Assembly: GCF_017743865.1 (NCBI RefSeq)
Contig: NZ_JAGHRJ010000003.1
Location: forward strand, 558,001-622,000
Direction: 5' to 3'
Origin: Labrenzia sp. R4_2
GTDB taxonomy: Bacteria > Pseudomonadota > Alphaproteobacteria > Rhizobiales > Stappiaceae
Length of the DNA stretch: 64,000 bases
Positions within the stretch are counted from its first letter, which is position 1; the number at the start of each line of letters is the position of its first letter. The position numbers and the translations under genes are program-made. Below the pieces are notes generated by a model, which saw only the letters and a program-made list of their open reading frames with translations, did not search any database and had not been told where the DNA came from. Below, piece after piece: positions 17,315 through 25,860 of this stretch.

Positions 17315-18469
17315 TTAGCCTCCGATCCGCGCTGCAATCCGGTCCAGCCACATGGAAAATCCGATCGCCGGAACATCCGTTTTTGCCCCAAGCAGGGTGA
17401 CCAGCTTGTCGTAACGGCCACCACCGACGAGCGGGCCGACTCGAGATCCTGTGTCGCCATGGATTTCGAAAACGAAACCAGAGTAGTAGTCGAGCCGCCG
17501 TCCGAAGTCGGCCGCGAACGCCAGCCGGGCCGGATTAATGCCCTTGTTCGCCAACGCACCCAAGCGCTGTTCGAATGCTGCAATCGGTTGGTTCAAGTCC
17601 AGGTCGTACTCTGCCGCAAAAGACTTGAGTGCCGACACCGCGTTGGCGCCATCCGACTTGATCGCGAGATAGCTCTTGAGAGCATCCGCTGCCTTCCCGT
17701 GTCCGGCGGTTCCCCGGGTCAAAGCGGCTTGCTCCAGAAAACGGTCGGCGATTTCGGCAGGTGTCCGCCCGCCAACGGCGGAAATCCCGGCAATCGACAA
17801 GAGATCCTCGACTACCGCATGTGCCGCTTTTGGATCTGCGCCCTCAAGCGCTGCCAGAAAACCGAGGCGTACATCGCGGGTCTCGTCGTCGTTTGTCATA
17901 CCACCAGCCATCCGCTCGACAGCTGCTGCCAATTTGTCGGTTTCGCCAAAAAGGTCACGCAGGCGGCGCTGCCATACGGCTGGGAGACCGAGCCCCGCAA
18001 GTACAGCTGCGAAAATCGTCTCATCGCCAATCCGGATGGAGACATCTTCAAGACCGAAGGTGCTCAGGGCTTCAATCGCCAGGGCCAACAAGTCAGCGTC
18101 GGCTTCGGCAATATCAGTGCGGCCGAGGCTTTCTGCGCCCATTTGCGGGATCTCGCCAAGTCCGTTCGGACGCTGGCGGAACACAGGGCCATGGTAGCAG
18201 TAGCCCGTCGGCAAGGTGTTGTCGCCATGCGCAACGTGATGGCGGCAGACGGGAATGGTGAAGTCGGGCCGCAGGCACAAATCCGCGCCGTCTGCCCCTT
18301 GTGTCAAGTAGAGGCGGCGGCGGATGTCCTCACCAATCAGATCAAGGAGAACATTTGCCGGCTGGAGCATGGGCGGCGACACCAGAGCGTGTCCGGCCGC
18401 CTGAAACAAATTCAGGACCGCATCAATTTTTGACGGATCGAGAGCCGGTGTGTCGCCCGCGGTTGCCAT
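17315..18469 (-). CDS. hisZ: HisZ, regulatory subunit of ATP phosphoribosyltransferase
   Basis: A catalytically inactive histidyl-tRNA-synthetase paralogue that forms a complex with HisG and gives it activity and histidine feedback. 384 residues from the ATG at 18469, which follows the hisS stop with one base between them. Recognisable class II synthetase-core features are LCLRPDFTIPVCRHH, YCYHGPVFRQRP and GGGRYDKLVTLLG. There is no anticodon-binding domain, as expected for HisZ. GGGGA in the end of hisS is the likely ribosome binding site. Confidence 0.92.
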   Translation of the reverse strand: MATAGDTPALDPSKIDAVLNLFQAAGHALVSPPMLQPANVLLDLIGEDIRRRLYLTQGADGADLCLRPDFTIPVCRHHVAHGDNTLPTGYCYHGPVFRQRPNGLGEIPQMGAESLGRTDIAEADADLLALAIEALSTFGLEDVSIRIGDETIFAAVLAGLGLPAVWQRRLRDLFGETDKLAAAVERMAGGMTNDDETRDVRLGFLAALEGADPKAAHAVVEDLLSIAGISAVGGRTPAEIADRFLEQAALTRGTAGHGKAADALKSYLAIKSDGANAVSALKSFAAEYDLDLNQPIAAFEQRLGALANKGINPARLAFAADFGRRLDYYSGFVFEIHGDTGSRVGPLVGGGRYDKLVTLLGAKTDVPAIGFSMWLDRIAARIGG

Positions 18470-18470
18470 A

Positions 18471-20015
18471 TCAGTCCCCGTTTGCCTGTCTGCGGTCTTC
18501 GGCCTGCGCAGCCAAAATTCCACGAACGGTCTCGATTAGATCGGCTTCTTTTATCGTGACCTGAGCCGGTCGGCTTTCACGCCACGTGACATTGTCGACG
18601 TCTGTTGATTCAGAGGCTAGCCGGGCGCCTTCAATCAGGTCCTTGATCTGGATCTCTCCAGCCTCACGTTCGTCCGAGCCCTGAATGATGGCGATCGGAC
18701 AACCACGCCGGTCAGCATATTTCAGCTGGTTGCCGAACTTTTTCCAGTTGCCTTGATACATCTCGGCCCGGATACCCGCTTGGCGCAGGTCCTGAACCAT
18801 TTTCTGATAGCGGCCGAGCGCCTCGGTGTCGCCGTCCATGACGGTTACCAGCACCGGTGCCACGACATCGGCTGTTTGCAGTTTGCCGAGGTTCTTCAAT
18901 GCCGTCATCAGGCGCGAGACGCCAATGGAAAAGCCGGTTGCAGGCACGTCGCGGCCAGTAAAGCGCTTGACCAGCCCGTCATAACGGCCACCACCGCCCA
19001 CAGAACCGAATTGAACAACTTCACCTTTTTCGTTGGTGACGTCGAACAGGAGTTCGGCCTCATAGACTGGCCCGGTATAGTACTCCAGGCCACGGACGAC
19101 AGACGGATCGACCGAGATCCGGTCGGATTGGTAACCGGCGGAAGTCACAAGATCCGAGATCAGTTTTAATTCGCGAAAGCCAGCCTCGAAACTCTCGTTG
19201 ATCGCAAACTTGGACAGCGCGGCCGTCTTGAAAGTCAGATCGTTTGTGTAATCGATCAGATCGTCGATCGCAGAAGCTTCCAGAATTTCGACAATGGCAT
19301 CAATCGCCGGAGCTGACAGTTTAGCGCCGTCTGTATAGTCGCCACTTTCGTCTTTACGTCCTTCGCCCAAAAGCAGACGGACACCCTCGGTGCCAAACTT
19401 GTCGAACTTATCCATGGCCCGCAGGACAGTCAGACGGCGTTCCGCATCGTCTTCACCGCCGAGACCAACGGCTTCCAATACACCGTCGAGAACTTTGCGG
19501 TTGTTCACGCGGATGACGTATTGGCCGCGTGGAATGCCGAGGGCTTCCATGGCGTCCGCCATCATCATGCACATTTCAGCGTCGGCCTGGACACCTGGTG
19601 CACCAACGGTGTCGGCGTCGAACTGCATGAATTGGCGGAACCGGCCCGGCCCCGGTTTTTCGTTCCGGAACACCCAACCATTGCGATAGGTGCGGTAGGG
19701 CAGCTGAATTTCGTTGATGTTTTCCGAGACATGCCGGGCGAGTGGCGCGGTCAGATCATACCGCAGGCTCATCCATTGCTCGTCATCATCCTGTACGGAG
19801 AAGACGCCTGCATTCGGCCGGTCTGTATCTGGCAGGAATTTGCCAAGGCAGTCGGTGTATTCGAAGGCCGGCGTTTCAACTGGGTCAAACCCGTAACTTT
19901 CGTACACCTGACGGATCTTGGACAGCATCTCGTCTGTGGCACGGATATCGGCGGCAGTGCGGTCAACGAAGCCACGCGGCAAGCGCGCCTTCAGTTTGTT
20001 TGGTTTTTTGGCCAT
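18471..20015 (-). CDS. hisS: Histidyl-tRNA synthetase
   Basis: Charges tRNA-His with histidine. 514 residues from the ATG at 20015; the frame extends 37 codons upstream but the conserved start is [19 protein letters not shown]. Class II motifs are clear: motif 2 around [20 protein letters not shown], the histidine-binding [15 protein letters not shown], and motif 3 with [11 protein letters not shown]-terminal anticodon-binding domain follows from about residue 410. First gene of the hisS-hisZ-hisG operon, the usual order in Rhizobiales. Confidence 0.95.
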   Translation of the reverse strand: MAKKPNKLKARLPRGFVDRTAADIRATDEMLSKIRQVYESYGFDPVETPAFEYTDCLGKFLPDTDRPNAGVFSVQDDDEQWMSLRYDLTAPLARHVSENINEIQLPYRTYRNGWVFRNEKPGPGRFRQFMQFDADTVGAPGVQADAEMCMMMADAMEALGIPRGQYVIRVNNRKVLDGVLEAVGLGGEDDAERRLTVLRAMDKFDKFGTEGVRLLLGEGRKDESGDYTDGAKLSAPAIDAIVEILEASAIDDLIDYTNDLTFKTAALSKFAINESFEAGFRELKLISDLVTSAGYQSDRISVDPSVVRGLEYYTGPVYEAELLFDVTNEKGEVVQFGSVGGGGRYDGLVKRFTGRDVPATGFSIGVSRLMTALKNLGKLQTADVVAPVLVTVMDGDTEALGRYQKMVQDLRQAGIRAEMYQGNWKKFGNQLKYADRRGCPIAIIQGSDEREAGEIQIKDLIEGARLASESTDVDNVTWRESRPAQVTIKEADLIETVRGILAAQAEDRRQANGD

Positions 20016-20387
20016 GAGATCTTTGTGTCCTGGCGGGTTTTCCGCGCATGCACCCTTTTGCGAACGCATCTGGAAAAGTCTTGTGATGTTGCCGGTTGTC
20101 CTAGACGAAAGCGGTTCTGAGAGCAAGCGCGGGAGCAGATCGCGCTGACCCGCAAAACACAGTCATCTTAACCGAGATGAAAAAAGGCCGCGCCATGCCT
20201 TGTTTGCATCACAGTCCGAGCTAAAAGGACGGCAACGGATCGCAGTCCCGATTGCCGCTGTTTGAGACAGGGCGATCGGTGCGTTCTTTCTTGTATTTAA
20301 TCTGCGCCGGGCTATGGTCCGCGCGAGTGAGACCCGGCGCTCTGAAAGTAAGCGACTGGATCTGTCAAGCTTGGAATTGGAACAACT
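20016..20387. promoter_or_regulatory. Divergent control region between hisS and the GT operon
   Basis: A 372-bp gene-free region. GCGCCGGG at 20304-20311 pairs with CCCGGCGC at 20333-20340 to form a possible stem-loop in the leader of the rightward operon. I see no riboswitch or His-rich leader peptide that would explain hisS control. Confidence 0.35.
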
Positions 20388-21548
20388 ATGGACGGCGTCG
20401 TGAACCTGGTGGGTGATCAGGGCGGAGAGACCAGTGCACCGCGTTCTTTGAAACGCGAAGCGTTGCCCGCTGAGCTGAGCATCATTTTGCCAAGCTTCAA
20501 TGAGTCTGAGAACATTCCAATCCTCATTGGTTTGTTGGACAAGGCGCTTGCCGGGACTGCCTGGGAGGCGATCGTCGTTGACGACAATTCCCCGGATGGC
20601 ACCACAGAAGTTGCCCGGAAGCTGGCTCTAAGTGATCCGCGCGTGCGTGTGATCCGGCGTATCGGCCGGCGCGGACTGTCCGGCGCCTGTATTGAGGGGA
20701 TCCTTGCCTCTTCCGCGCCCTATGTCGCGGTGATGGATGCCGACCTGCAGCATGACGAAACGTTGCTGCCCAAGATGCTCGCCGAAATCAGGACTGGTGA
20801 CATCGACCTTGTGGTGGCAAGCCGGAAAGTGGAAGGCGGAACCGTCGGCGAAGGACTGTCCAAGGTCCGGGCTTGGGGCTCCAACATCGCCAATGGGCTT
20901 GCACAGAAGCTTTTGAATGTAACGCTCAGCGATCCTATGAGCGGGTTTTTCATGGTGCGCCGGGAAAAAGCCGAAGAGCTGGCCCCGAAACTGTCGCCGC
21001 AAGGCTTCAAGATATTGCTTGATCTGGTGTCGTCAGCCGCAGGCACATTGAAGATCAAGGAACTGCCGTTCACATTCCGCGAGCGCCAGCACGGCGAAAG
21101 CAAACTCGACACCCTGGTTACGCTCGACTATTTCGGGCTCCTGCTCGCCAAATATTTCGGCGACATCGTCTCTGTCCGCTTCCTGATGTTCGGCCTTGTT
21201 GGTGCCAGCGGCCTTGTTGTCCACTTGGCAGCCTTGCGTGTGTTCCTGCTGTCTGGCATGAGTTTCAACATGTCACAGACTGCGGCGTCCTTTGTTGCGA
21301 TGACGTCGAACTTTTTCCTGAACAACCAGCTGACCTACCGTGACCGGCGTCTGCGCGGTCTTGGAGCGCTGATCGGTCTTTTGACGTTCTATGCGGTGTG
21401 TTCTGTCGGCGTTCTGGCAAATGTCGGTGTTGCCAACCTCATTTACGCCGACCCGGCGTACTGGTGGTTTGCGGGCGCTGCAGGTGCGATCATGGGTGCT
21501 GTCTGGAACTATGCGGCAAGTTCCGCACTGACCTGGCGGAAAAGCTGA
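20388..21548 (+). CDS. GT2 polyprenyl-phosphate glycosyltransferase fused to GtrA
   Basis: Likely transfers a sugar from a nucleotide donor to undecaprenyl phosphate on the inner face of the membrane. 386 residues. The N-terminal GT2 domain (about 29-250) has DDNSPDG at 65-71 and the metal-binding DADLQHD at 117-123, as in dolichol-phosphate-mannose synthase/ArnC-like enzymes. The C-terminal GtrA-like domain (about 265-386) has four hydrophobic helices. It is followed 7 bp later by an ArnT-like transferase and then a YdjC-like gene. This order resembles LgmA-LgmB-LgmC of Bordetella and FlmF-FlmK-NaxD of Francisella. The sugar is not readable from sequence. Confidence 0.87.
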   Translation: MDGVVNLVGDQGGETSAPRSLKREALPAELSIILPSFNESENIPILIGLLDKALAGTAWEAIVVDDNSPDGTTEVARKLALSDPRVRVIRRIGRRGLSGACIEGILASSAPYVAVMDADLQHDETLLPKMLAEIRTGDIDLVVASRKVEGGTVGEGLSKVRAWGSNIANGLAQKLLNVTLSDPMSGFFMVRREKAEELAPKLSPQGFKILLDLVSSAAGTLKIKELPFTFRERQHGESKLDTLVTLDYFGLLLAKYFGDIVSVRFLMFGLVGASGLVVHLAALRVFLLSGMSFNMSQTAASFVAMTSNFFLNNQLTYRDRRLRGLGALIGLLTFYAVCSVGVLANVGVANLIYADPAYWWFAGAAGAIMGAVWNYAASSALTWRKS

Positions 21549-21555
21549 GGCATTC

Positions 21556-23055
21556 GTGACAAACGCACACAGCTCTGAAGACTTGCCCTTTTTCCTTCGG
21601 CCAGCCGGACTTGTGCTGGTTGTTGTCGCGCTGATGGCTCTCAAGGTTTTTGCCGCGAGCCACGCGCATTTTGTCGAGGATGAAGCCTATTACCGGATCT
21701 GGGGACTTTATCCAGCGCTCAGCTACTATGATCATCCACCGATGATCGGCTGGTGGATTGCAGCGGGACAGTCCGTTTTTGGAGACACCGTGTTTGCGGT
21801 ACGGGCATTTGTTATCTTTTCCGGCCTTATCGGATCGCTGGCACTTTGGCGGACGGCCTCCATCCTGTTTGATGCCCGCGTCGCCGGTTGGGCAGTCCTG
21901 TTCTTGAACACCAGCTTGCTGGTCGGTATTGGCGGGATCCTTGCAACACCGGATGCCCCGTCGGTTCTGTTTTGGGGCTTGAGTTTTTGGGCGCTGGCCG
22001 AACTCATCACCTCGAAAAACGCAAACTGGTGGCTGGTTGTCGGGTTGATGGCCGGGTGCGGGCTGTTGTCGAAATACTCGGTTTTGTTTCTCGGGGCGGG
22101 GATCGTGCTGTGGCTCTTGTGGGTTCCGGACGCTCGCCGTTGGCTGTTGACCTGGCAGCTCTGGGCCGGTGGATTGATTGCGGTCCTGACGTTTGCGCCG
22201 GTGCTCTACTGGAACCATCTGCACGACTGGGTCAGCTTCTACAAACAGTTCGGGCGCGCCGGCAGTGATGGGTATACCGCCAAGTACATCTTTGAATTTA
22301 TCGGCGCTTTTGTCGGCCTGCTCAATCCGTTGATCGCTCTTTTGGCAGCGTTTGGCGCAGCCCGTTTGTTCGGCCGCTTTTTGAAACAGGATGTGGTCGC
22401 CTCCCTGATCATCCTGACCGTGCTGCCGTTCCTGATTTATCTTGCCTACCACTCGCTGCACTCGCGCGTGCAGGCCAACTGGCCAGCACCGCTGTTTCCG
22501 GTCATTGCATTGATGGCAGCGATCTTTGTAGGCGATCTTCAAGGCCGCTCGCGAAACTGGGTCAAGCTTGCCACAACCGGTGTCTGCCTTGGTCTTGTGA
22601 TCGCGATTGCCGTTCAGCTCCATGCTGTCTCGGCCTTTACAGGGCAGTTCGCGCGAAAAGATCCGACCCATCAGCTGCGCGGATGGCCGGAAATCAGCGC
22701 GGCTTTGAAAGACGTTGTTGGCAAGACGGATGCAGCCTTTGTTCTGACCTCCGGCTATGGCCTTAACGGTCAAATCGACTTCCTCATGAAAGACACGGTG
22801 CCTGTGCACCAGTTTACCCAGCGGATCCGCTACATCATGGCACCAGAACCGCAAGAGGCTGATTTTAATGGCGCTGGGCTTTATGTCGCTGAAAGCCGCC
22901 GTGACCAAGCGGAGGTCCTGCGGGCCCGGTTTGACACCGTACAGCAGGTCGCGGTTCTGGAGCGATTGGTGAAGGGTGTGCCTCTGGAAGAGCTGGTCGT
23001 CTATAGGCTCTCCGGCCGAAAAACGGATGCTCTTGATCCGCTAGAGACCAAGTAA
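21556..23055 (+). CDS. ArnT-like GT-C glycosyltransferase (GT39/GT83)
   Basis: 499-residue integral membrane enzyme with about 12 hydrophobic helices and a short C-terminal periplasmic part. It would transfer a sugar from a polyprenyl-phosphate carrier to an outer-leaflet acceptor such as lipid A. The first periplasmic loop carries the catalytic acidic pair in VEDEAYYRIWG (40-50), followed by YYDHPPMIGWW. The start is GTG, 7 bp after the GT2-GtrA stop codon, so translation is closely coupled. Context points to lipid A or LPS decoration. Protein O-mannosylation is possible but less likely. Confidence 0.85.
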   Translation: MTNAHSSEDLPFFLRPAGLVLVVVALMALKVFAASHAHFVEDEAYYRIWGLYPALSYYDHPPMIGWWIAAGQSVFGDTVFAVRAFVIFSGLIGSLALWRTASILFDARVAGWAVLFLNTSLLVGIGGILATPDAPSVLFWGLSFWALAELITSKNANWWLVVGLMAGCGLLSKYSVLFLGAGIVLWLLWVPDARRWLLTWQLWAGGLIAVLTFAPVLYWNHLHDWVSFYKQFGRAGSDGYTAKYIFEFIGAFVGLLNPLIALLAAFGAARLFGRFLKQDVVASLIILTVLPFLIYLAYHSLHSRVQANWPAPLFPVIALMAAIFVGDLQGRSRNWVKLATTGVCLGLVIAIAVQLHAVSAFTGQFARKDPTHQLRGWPEISAALKDVVGKTDAAFVLTSGYGLNGQIDFLMKDTVPVHQFTQRIRYIMAPEPQEADFNGAGLYVAESRRDQAEVLRARFDTVQQVAVLERLVKGVPLEELVVYRLSGRKTDALDPLETK

Positions 23056-23125
23056 CGCCGACTCAATAAGCGACGGATGTCACGATAAGACTTGCAAAAC
23101 TCTACGAAGTTTTGCAGGGAGGAGC

Positions 23126-23161
23126 GTGTCGTTTCTTATGTATCTTTACCGCGCAGCATGA
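23126..23161 (+). CDS. Possible 11-codon leader peptide overlapping the next start
   Basis: A strong GGGAGGAGC site is followed by a GTG that opens a short frame, MSFLMYLYRAA. Its stop TGA overlaps the ATG of the YdjC-like gene as ATGA. The YdjC-like gene has no good ribosome binding site of its own, so this looks like translational coupling. It may equally be a chance frame. Confidence 0.35.
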   Translation: MSFLMYLYRAA

Positions 23162-23955
23162 AAAGAATTACGCTTGGAGCTTTGGACTACGGTCTTGCAT
23201 TCGGGGTTGACCGCGCACTGCGTGATCTCGCCGAGCAAGGGCGTATCAGTGCGCTCGGCGCGCTCGTTGCGACGGACTTGTGGCCCCGAGAGTTCCGGCC
23301 GCTGATCGAAACCGTCAAGGCCTCAAGTTCACGCACACTCTTTGGGATTACGCTGGCCTTTACCGGCGACAGGGTATCGCCCGTCAGCAGCCGTATGCAT
23401 CAGACCTATGGCGACCGGATGTTTTCCCGTTCGAAGATGAACCGCCTGGCGCTTTTGCGGCTTCTCCCCGATGAGCTGCTGTTGGAAGAAACGCTGGCGC
23501 AACTTGGCCGCTACACGGTCTTGATGAAGCGGCAGCCGGACTTCGTTGCCGTTCGAGACGGGATGCTGGCGCGCAGCAGTGTGGCCCGAACAGTTTTCAA
23601 GGCAATCGGACACGCCGGATTTGAGACGCCGCCGCATATCATTTCTCCGGTGCGGTCGGGCCTGAAAACACTCCGGCTTCAGCGCTTGGCGAAGCCATAC
23701 GATTTGAAGTTCTTGCCCAAGGCAGATCCGCTGCCGGAGGTCAGTGACAGGGAAGAACTGCACCGTCTTCTGCACAATCATTTTGACGGGATGGCAGACA
23801 TGAGCTTTGTGGCAGCCATCCCAGGCCGGGCCGACGATCGGTTACGCCGGGAGGAACCCAAAGCCAAGATCGCGATCCGAGAGTGCCAGTATGATGTTCT
23901 GGCGAGTGACCGTTTCTTTCACACGCTGGAAAAAAAGGATGTTTTCCTGAATTGA
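23158..23955 (+). CDS. YdjC/ChbG-HpnK-like protein with degenerate metal site
   Basis: About 265 residues from the ATG at 23158. The family contains carbohydrate deacetylases such as ChbG, HpnK and NaxD. The fold signature near the N-terminus is readable (LGALDYGLAFGVDRAL) but the usual ADDFG reads ALDYG, so the first metal Asp is missing. The usual G-x-H reads GIT. The DxHxH block after the conserved Pro reads PDFVAVRDG. Three metal ligands therefore appear lost, which makes ordinary deacetylase activity doubtful. Third gene of the envelope operon, ended by a strong terminator. A pseudoenzyme, chaperone or altered hydrolase are all possible. Confidence 0.68.
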   Translation: MKRITLGALDYGLAFGVDRALRDLAEQGRISALGALVATDLWPREFRPLIETVKASSSRTLFGITLAFTGDRVSPVSSRMHQTYGDRMFSRSKMNRLALLRLLPDELLLEETLAQLGRYTVLMKRQPDFVAVRDGMLARSSVARTVFKAIGHAGFETPPHIISPVRSGLKTLRLQRLAKPYDLKFLPKADPLPEVSDREELHRLLHNHFDGMADMSFVAAIPGRADDRLRREEPKAKIAIRECQYDVLASDRFFHTLEKKDVFLN

Positions 23956-23980
23956 GGGCTTGGACAGCAATCCAAACGAA

Positions 23981-24012
23981 AAAACGGCTCTGGTGGGAAC
24001 AGAGCCGTTTTT
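23981..24012. terminator. Strong terminator ending the envelope operon
   Basis: Perfect 12-bp stem AAAACGGCTCTG/CAGAGCCGTTTT, 7-nt loop, T-runs on both strands. It probably works in both directions. Confidence 0.9.
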
Positions 24013-24088
24013 CGTGGAGGTCCGGAAGAGGGGGAGGGGCAACCCCGCTTCCATGTTTTTCAATATAGGGGTAGTTTGCGCATGGGCA

Positions 24089-24104
24089 CGTGATGCACAT
24101 CACA
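24089..24104. promoter_or_regulatory. Crp/Fnr-type operator
   Basis: CGTGATGCACATCACA matches the CRP-type pattern TGTGA-N6-TCACA with one mismatch. It also contains TGAT-N4-ATCA, the core of an Fnr/Dnr site. It lies 57 bp upstream of the Crp/Fnr-family gene and is probably autoregulatory. Confidence 0.55.
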
Positions 24105-24161
24105 ACAATGCGCGTATTTCGAAATTGGCCGGTTTGACGGCAATGTCTGCAGGGGGCAGGT

Positions 24162-24851
24162 GTGGCAAAGATCGATGATTTTCTGAAAAACAGCTTTTCT
24201 TTACAAGGGCTTGATTCGGAATTGGCGCTCGGGCTGTCAAAACTCGCCCGCCCGATAAAAATGGCTGCGAATGCCACTCTTTTCGAAAACGGGGACCCTG
24301 GAAACGGCTGTTATGCTGTTCTGGAGGGCTCTTTGAAGGTGTCGATCCTGTCAGTTGATGGGGATGAGCAGTTGCTTGCGGTTCTCGGACCAGGCGATCT
24401 GGTTGGTGAGCTTGCCTTGCTGGATGGCCGTCCCCGGTCTGCAACGGTGAGCGTTTTGAAAGAAGCGCAGCTGGCATTCATTGAAAAGTCCGCCTTTGAG
24501 CGGTTCGCCGATGAAAACCCCGCCGTCTACCGCCACATGCTGTCCATCGTCGGCAAACGTTTGCGCCATGCCAACGACGTCCTGGCAGCGCGTTCTTTCT
24601 TACCACTTCCAGGGCGTGTCGCGCAGACATTGCTGCAGCTGGCCGAAACGTTCGGCAAGCCTCTCGATGATGGCCGCGTCCTCATCCACTACAAGCTCAG
24701 TCAGGCGGACATTGCCAACATGGCCGGAGCTGCCCGTGAAAATGTCAGTCGGGTCCTGAACGATTGGAAGCGCTCTGGAACGATCAGCCGGATCTCCGGC
24801 TACTATTGCCTGGAACAGGTAGACTTTCTCGAACAAGCTTCAACACTTTAG
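24162..24851 (+). CDS. Crp/Fnr-family transcription regulator
   Basis: 229 residues from a GTG start. The N-terminal cyclic-nucleotide-like beta-roll covers about 13-125, with GPGDLVGELALLDGRPRSATV. The long dimer helix is near 130-150 and the C-terminal winged helix covers about 150-222, with LSQADIANMAGAARENVSRVL. No N-terminal Cys cluster is present, so it is not an oxygen-sensing Fe-S FNR. The GEL-LDGRPRSATV loop is like true CRP phosphate-binding loops, so cAMP is a candidate ligand. It sits beside an nsrR/globin locus, which might mean a role in NO or low-oxygen control (inference). Confidence 0.87.
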   Translation: MAKIDDFLKNSFSLQGLDSELALGLSKLARPIKMAANATLFENGDPGNGCYAVLEGSLKVSILSVDGDEQLLAVLGPGDLVGELALLDGRPRSATVSVLKEAQLAFIEKSAFERFADENPAVYRHMLSIVGKRLRHANDVLAARSFLPLPGRVAQTLLQLAETFGKPLDDGRVLIHYKLSQADIANMAGAARENVSRVLNDWKRSGTISRISGYYCLEQVDFLEQASTL

Positions 24852-24867
24852 GCAAGGCGCCGAGCAT

Positions 24868-25278
24868 TCATATCTTCTGCGTGCCGGCCAGGATCGAACC
24901 AAGCGTTTGTTCATTCAGGCTGTCGAGGAACGCCTCCGCCGCCCTCGCCATCGCGCCCTTGAGCGCGCAGCGCGGTAAAAACGGGCAGCTTGCCGGTTCA
25001 TCCTTGAGGCACGCGACCACGCCAAGATCTGGTTCAATCAACCGCACCACATCGCCAATGCGGATGTCATCTGCCTCTTTGGCAATCCGGATCCCGCCGC
25101 CACGGCCCCGGGTCGTTTCCAGGTAGCCGGCCTTGGCAAGTTGAGCCACTATTTTCATGACATGGGATTTCGCCAGGCCAAGTTGCGCGGTCAACTTGTC
25201 CACTGTCTGCGGGGCATCTGATTGGCTGATTGCCATCAGGAGTCTCAAGGCGAAATCACTGGCTTGACTGAGGCGCAT
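24868..25278 (-). CDS. nsrR: Rrf2-family nitric-oxide sensor, NsrR-like
   Basis: 136 residues from the ATG at 25278, which matches the NsrR N-terminus; another ATG eight codons upstream is possible. The winged helix (about 8-65) has GLAKSHVMKIVAQLAKAGYLETTRGRGGGIRI and is followed by IRIGDVVRLIEP. Cys90, Cys98 and Cys104 match the three cluster-binding Cys of NsrR, and Asp8 matches the fourth ligand reported for Streptomyces NsrR. It would bind a [4Fe-4S] or [2Fe-2S] cluster and repress until NO destroys it. It is divergent from a truncated globin gene with an NsrR-type box between them. Confidence 0.85.
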   Translation of the reverse strand: MRLSQASDFALRLLMAISQSDAPQTVDKLTAQLGLAKSHVMKIVAQLAKAGYLETTRGRGGGIRIAKEADDIRIGDVVRLIEPDLGVVACLKDEPASCPFLPRCALKGAMARAAEAFLDSLNEQTLGSILAGTQKI

Positions 25279-25340
25279 TTCCAGAACTTTCAAAACATTC
25301 ATTTTATATGTTGAATTTACCGCGCGCTTCTGTCATTTAA

Positions 25341-25352
25341 AAGATGCATCTT
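25341..25352. promoter_or_regulatory. NsrR-type operator
   Basis: AAGATGCATCTT is a perfect palindrome embedded in CATTTAA...AAATG flanks. It fits the NsrR half-site AANATGCATTT. It lies 22 bp before the globin ATG and 62 bp before the nsrR start, so NsrR likely controls both. Confidence 0.68.
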
Positions 25353-25374
25353 AAATGAATGTTATGAGGCTATT

Positions 25375-25848
25375 ATGCAAATCAAACAAACACCACAGGA
25401 AAAAGGCAGCACGGTCGTCCGCTCCGACGGGGCCTGTGAGGTGCAATACGCCGAAGTCACTCCCGAGACGATCCGGATCCTTGTGCATTCATTCTATGGG
25501 ACTTTGCGCCAGCAACCCCATCTCGGAGAGATCTTTGAAAAGCGCCTTGGCGGGCGTTGGCCGGAGCACCTTGAGAAGATGGAGCGCTTTTGGCAGTCCG
25601 TTCTCCTGAAGAACGGGACCTACAAAGGCAAGCCGGTTCCAGAACACCTGAAACTAAAGGAAGTGGTCAGCTCCGATTATGGCGACTGGCTCGACGTATT
25701 CCGGCCGGTGGCACACGAGACTTTTGTACCGGACGTTGCCGAAGAGATCATCGCCATTGCCGAACGGATTGCTCAGAGCCTGTGGCTCGCAACGTTCGGA
25801 TTTGCCGGCAGTACACCGCCGGCGGAAATCTTTACTGAACAAGCCTGA
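25375..25848 (+). CDS. Group III truncated haemoglobin
   Basis: 157 residues. The pattern is that of group III (trHbP/Ctb-like) globins: FYGTLRQQPHLGEIFEKRLGGRWPEHLEKMERFWQSVLL and a following GKPVPEHL in which His91 is the likely proximal haem ligand. About 25 residues precede the globin fold. Campylobacter Ctb is the studied relative; such globins affect NO or oxygen handling. GAGG precedes the ATG. Two tiny membrane-protein genes follow in the same direction within 20 bp of each other, so they likely share the NsrR-controlled transcript. Confidence 0.86.
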   Translation: MQIKQTPQEKGSTVVRSDGACEVQYAEVTPETIRILVHSFYGTLRQQPHLGEIFEKRLGGRWPEHLEKMERFWQSVLLKNGTYKGKPVPEHLKLKEVVSSDYGDWLDVFRPVAHETFVPDVAEEIIAIAERIAQSLWLATFGFAGSTPPAEIFTEQA

Positions 25849-25860
25849 TAGGAGGGGCAC

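Noticed and set aside
16862-18433. A 523-codon open frame opposite hisG and hisZ
   Set aside because: It runs across two conserved genes on the other strand, and its sequence has no recognisable domain. Antisense shadow of high-GC codons.
21490-22908. A 472-codon open frame opposite the ArnT-like gene
   Set aside because: Composition is extreme in Gln, Arg and Lys, as expected from reading a hydrophobic membrane protein gene backwards.
24162-24851. True Fe-S FNR oxygen sensor
   Set aside because: The N-terminus has no cluster of cysteines; only one Cys lies in the sensor domain.
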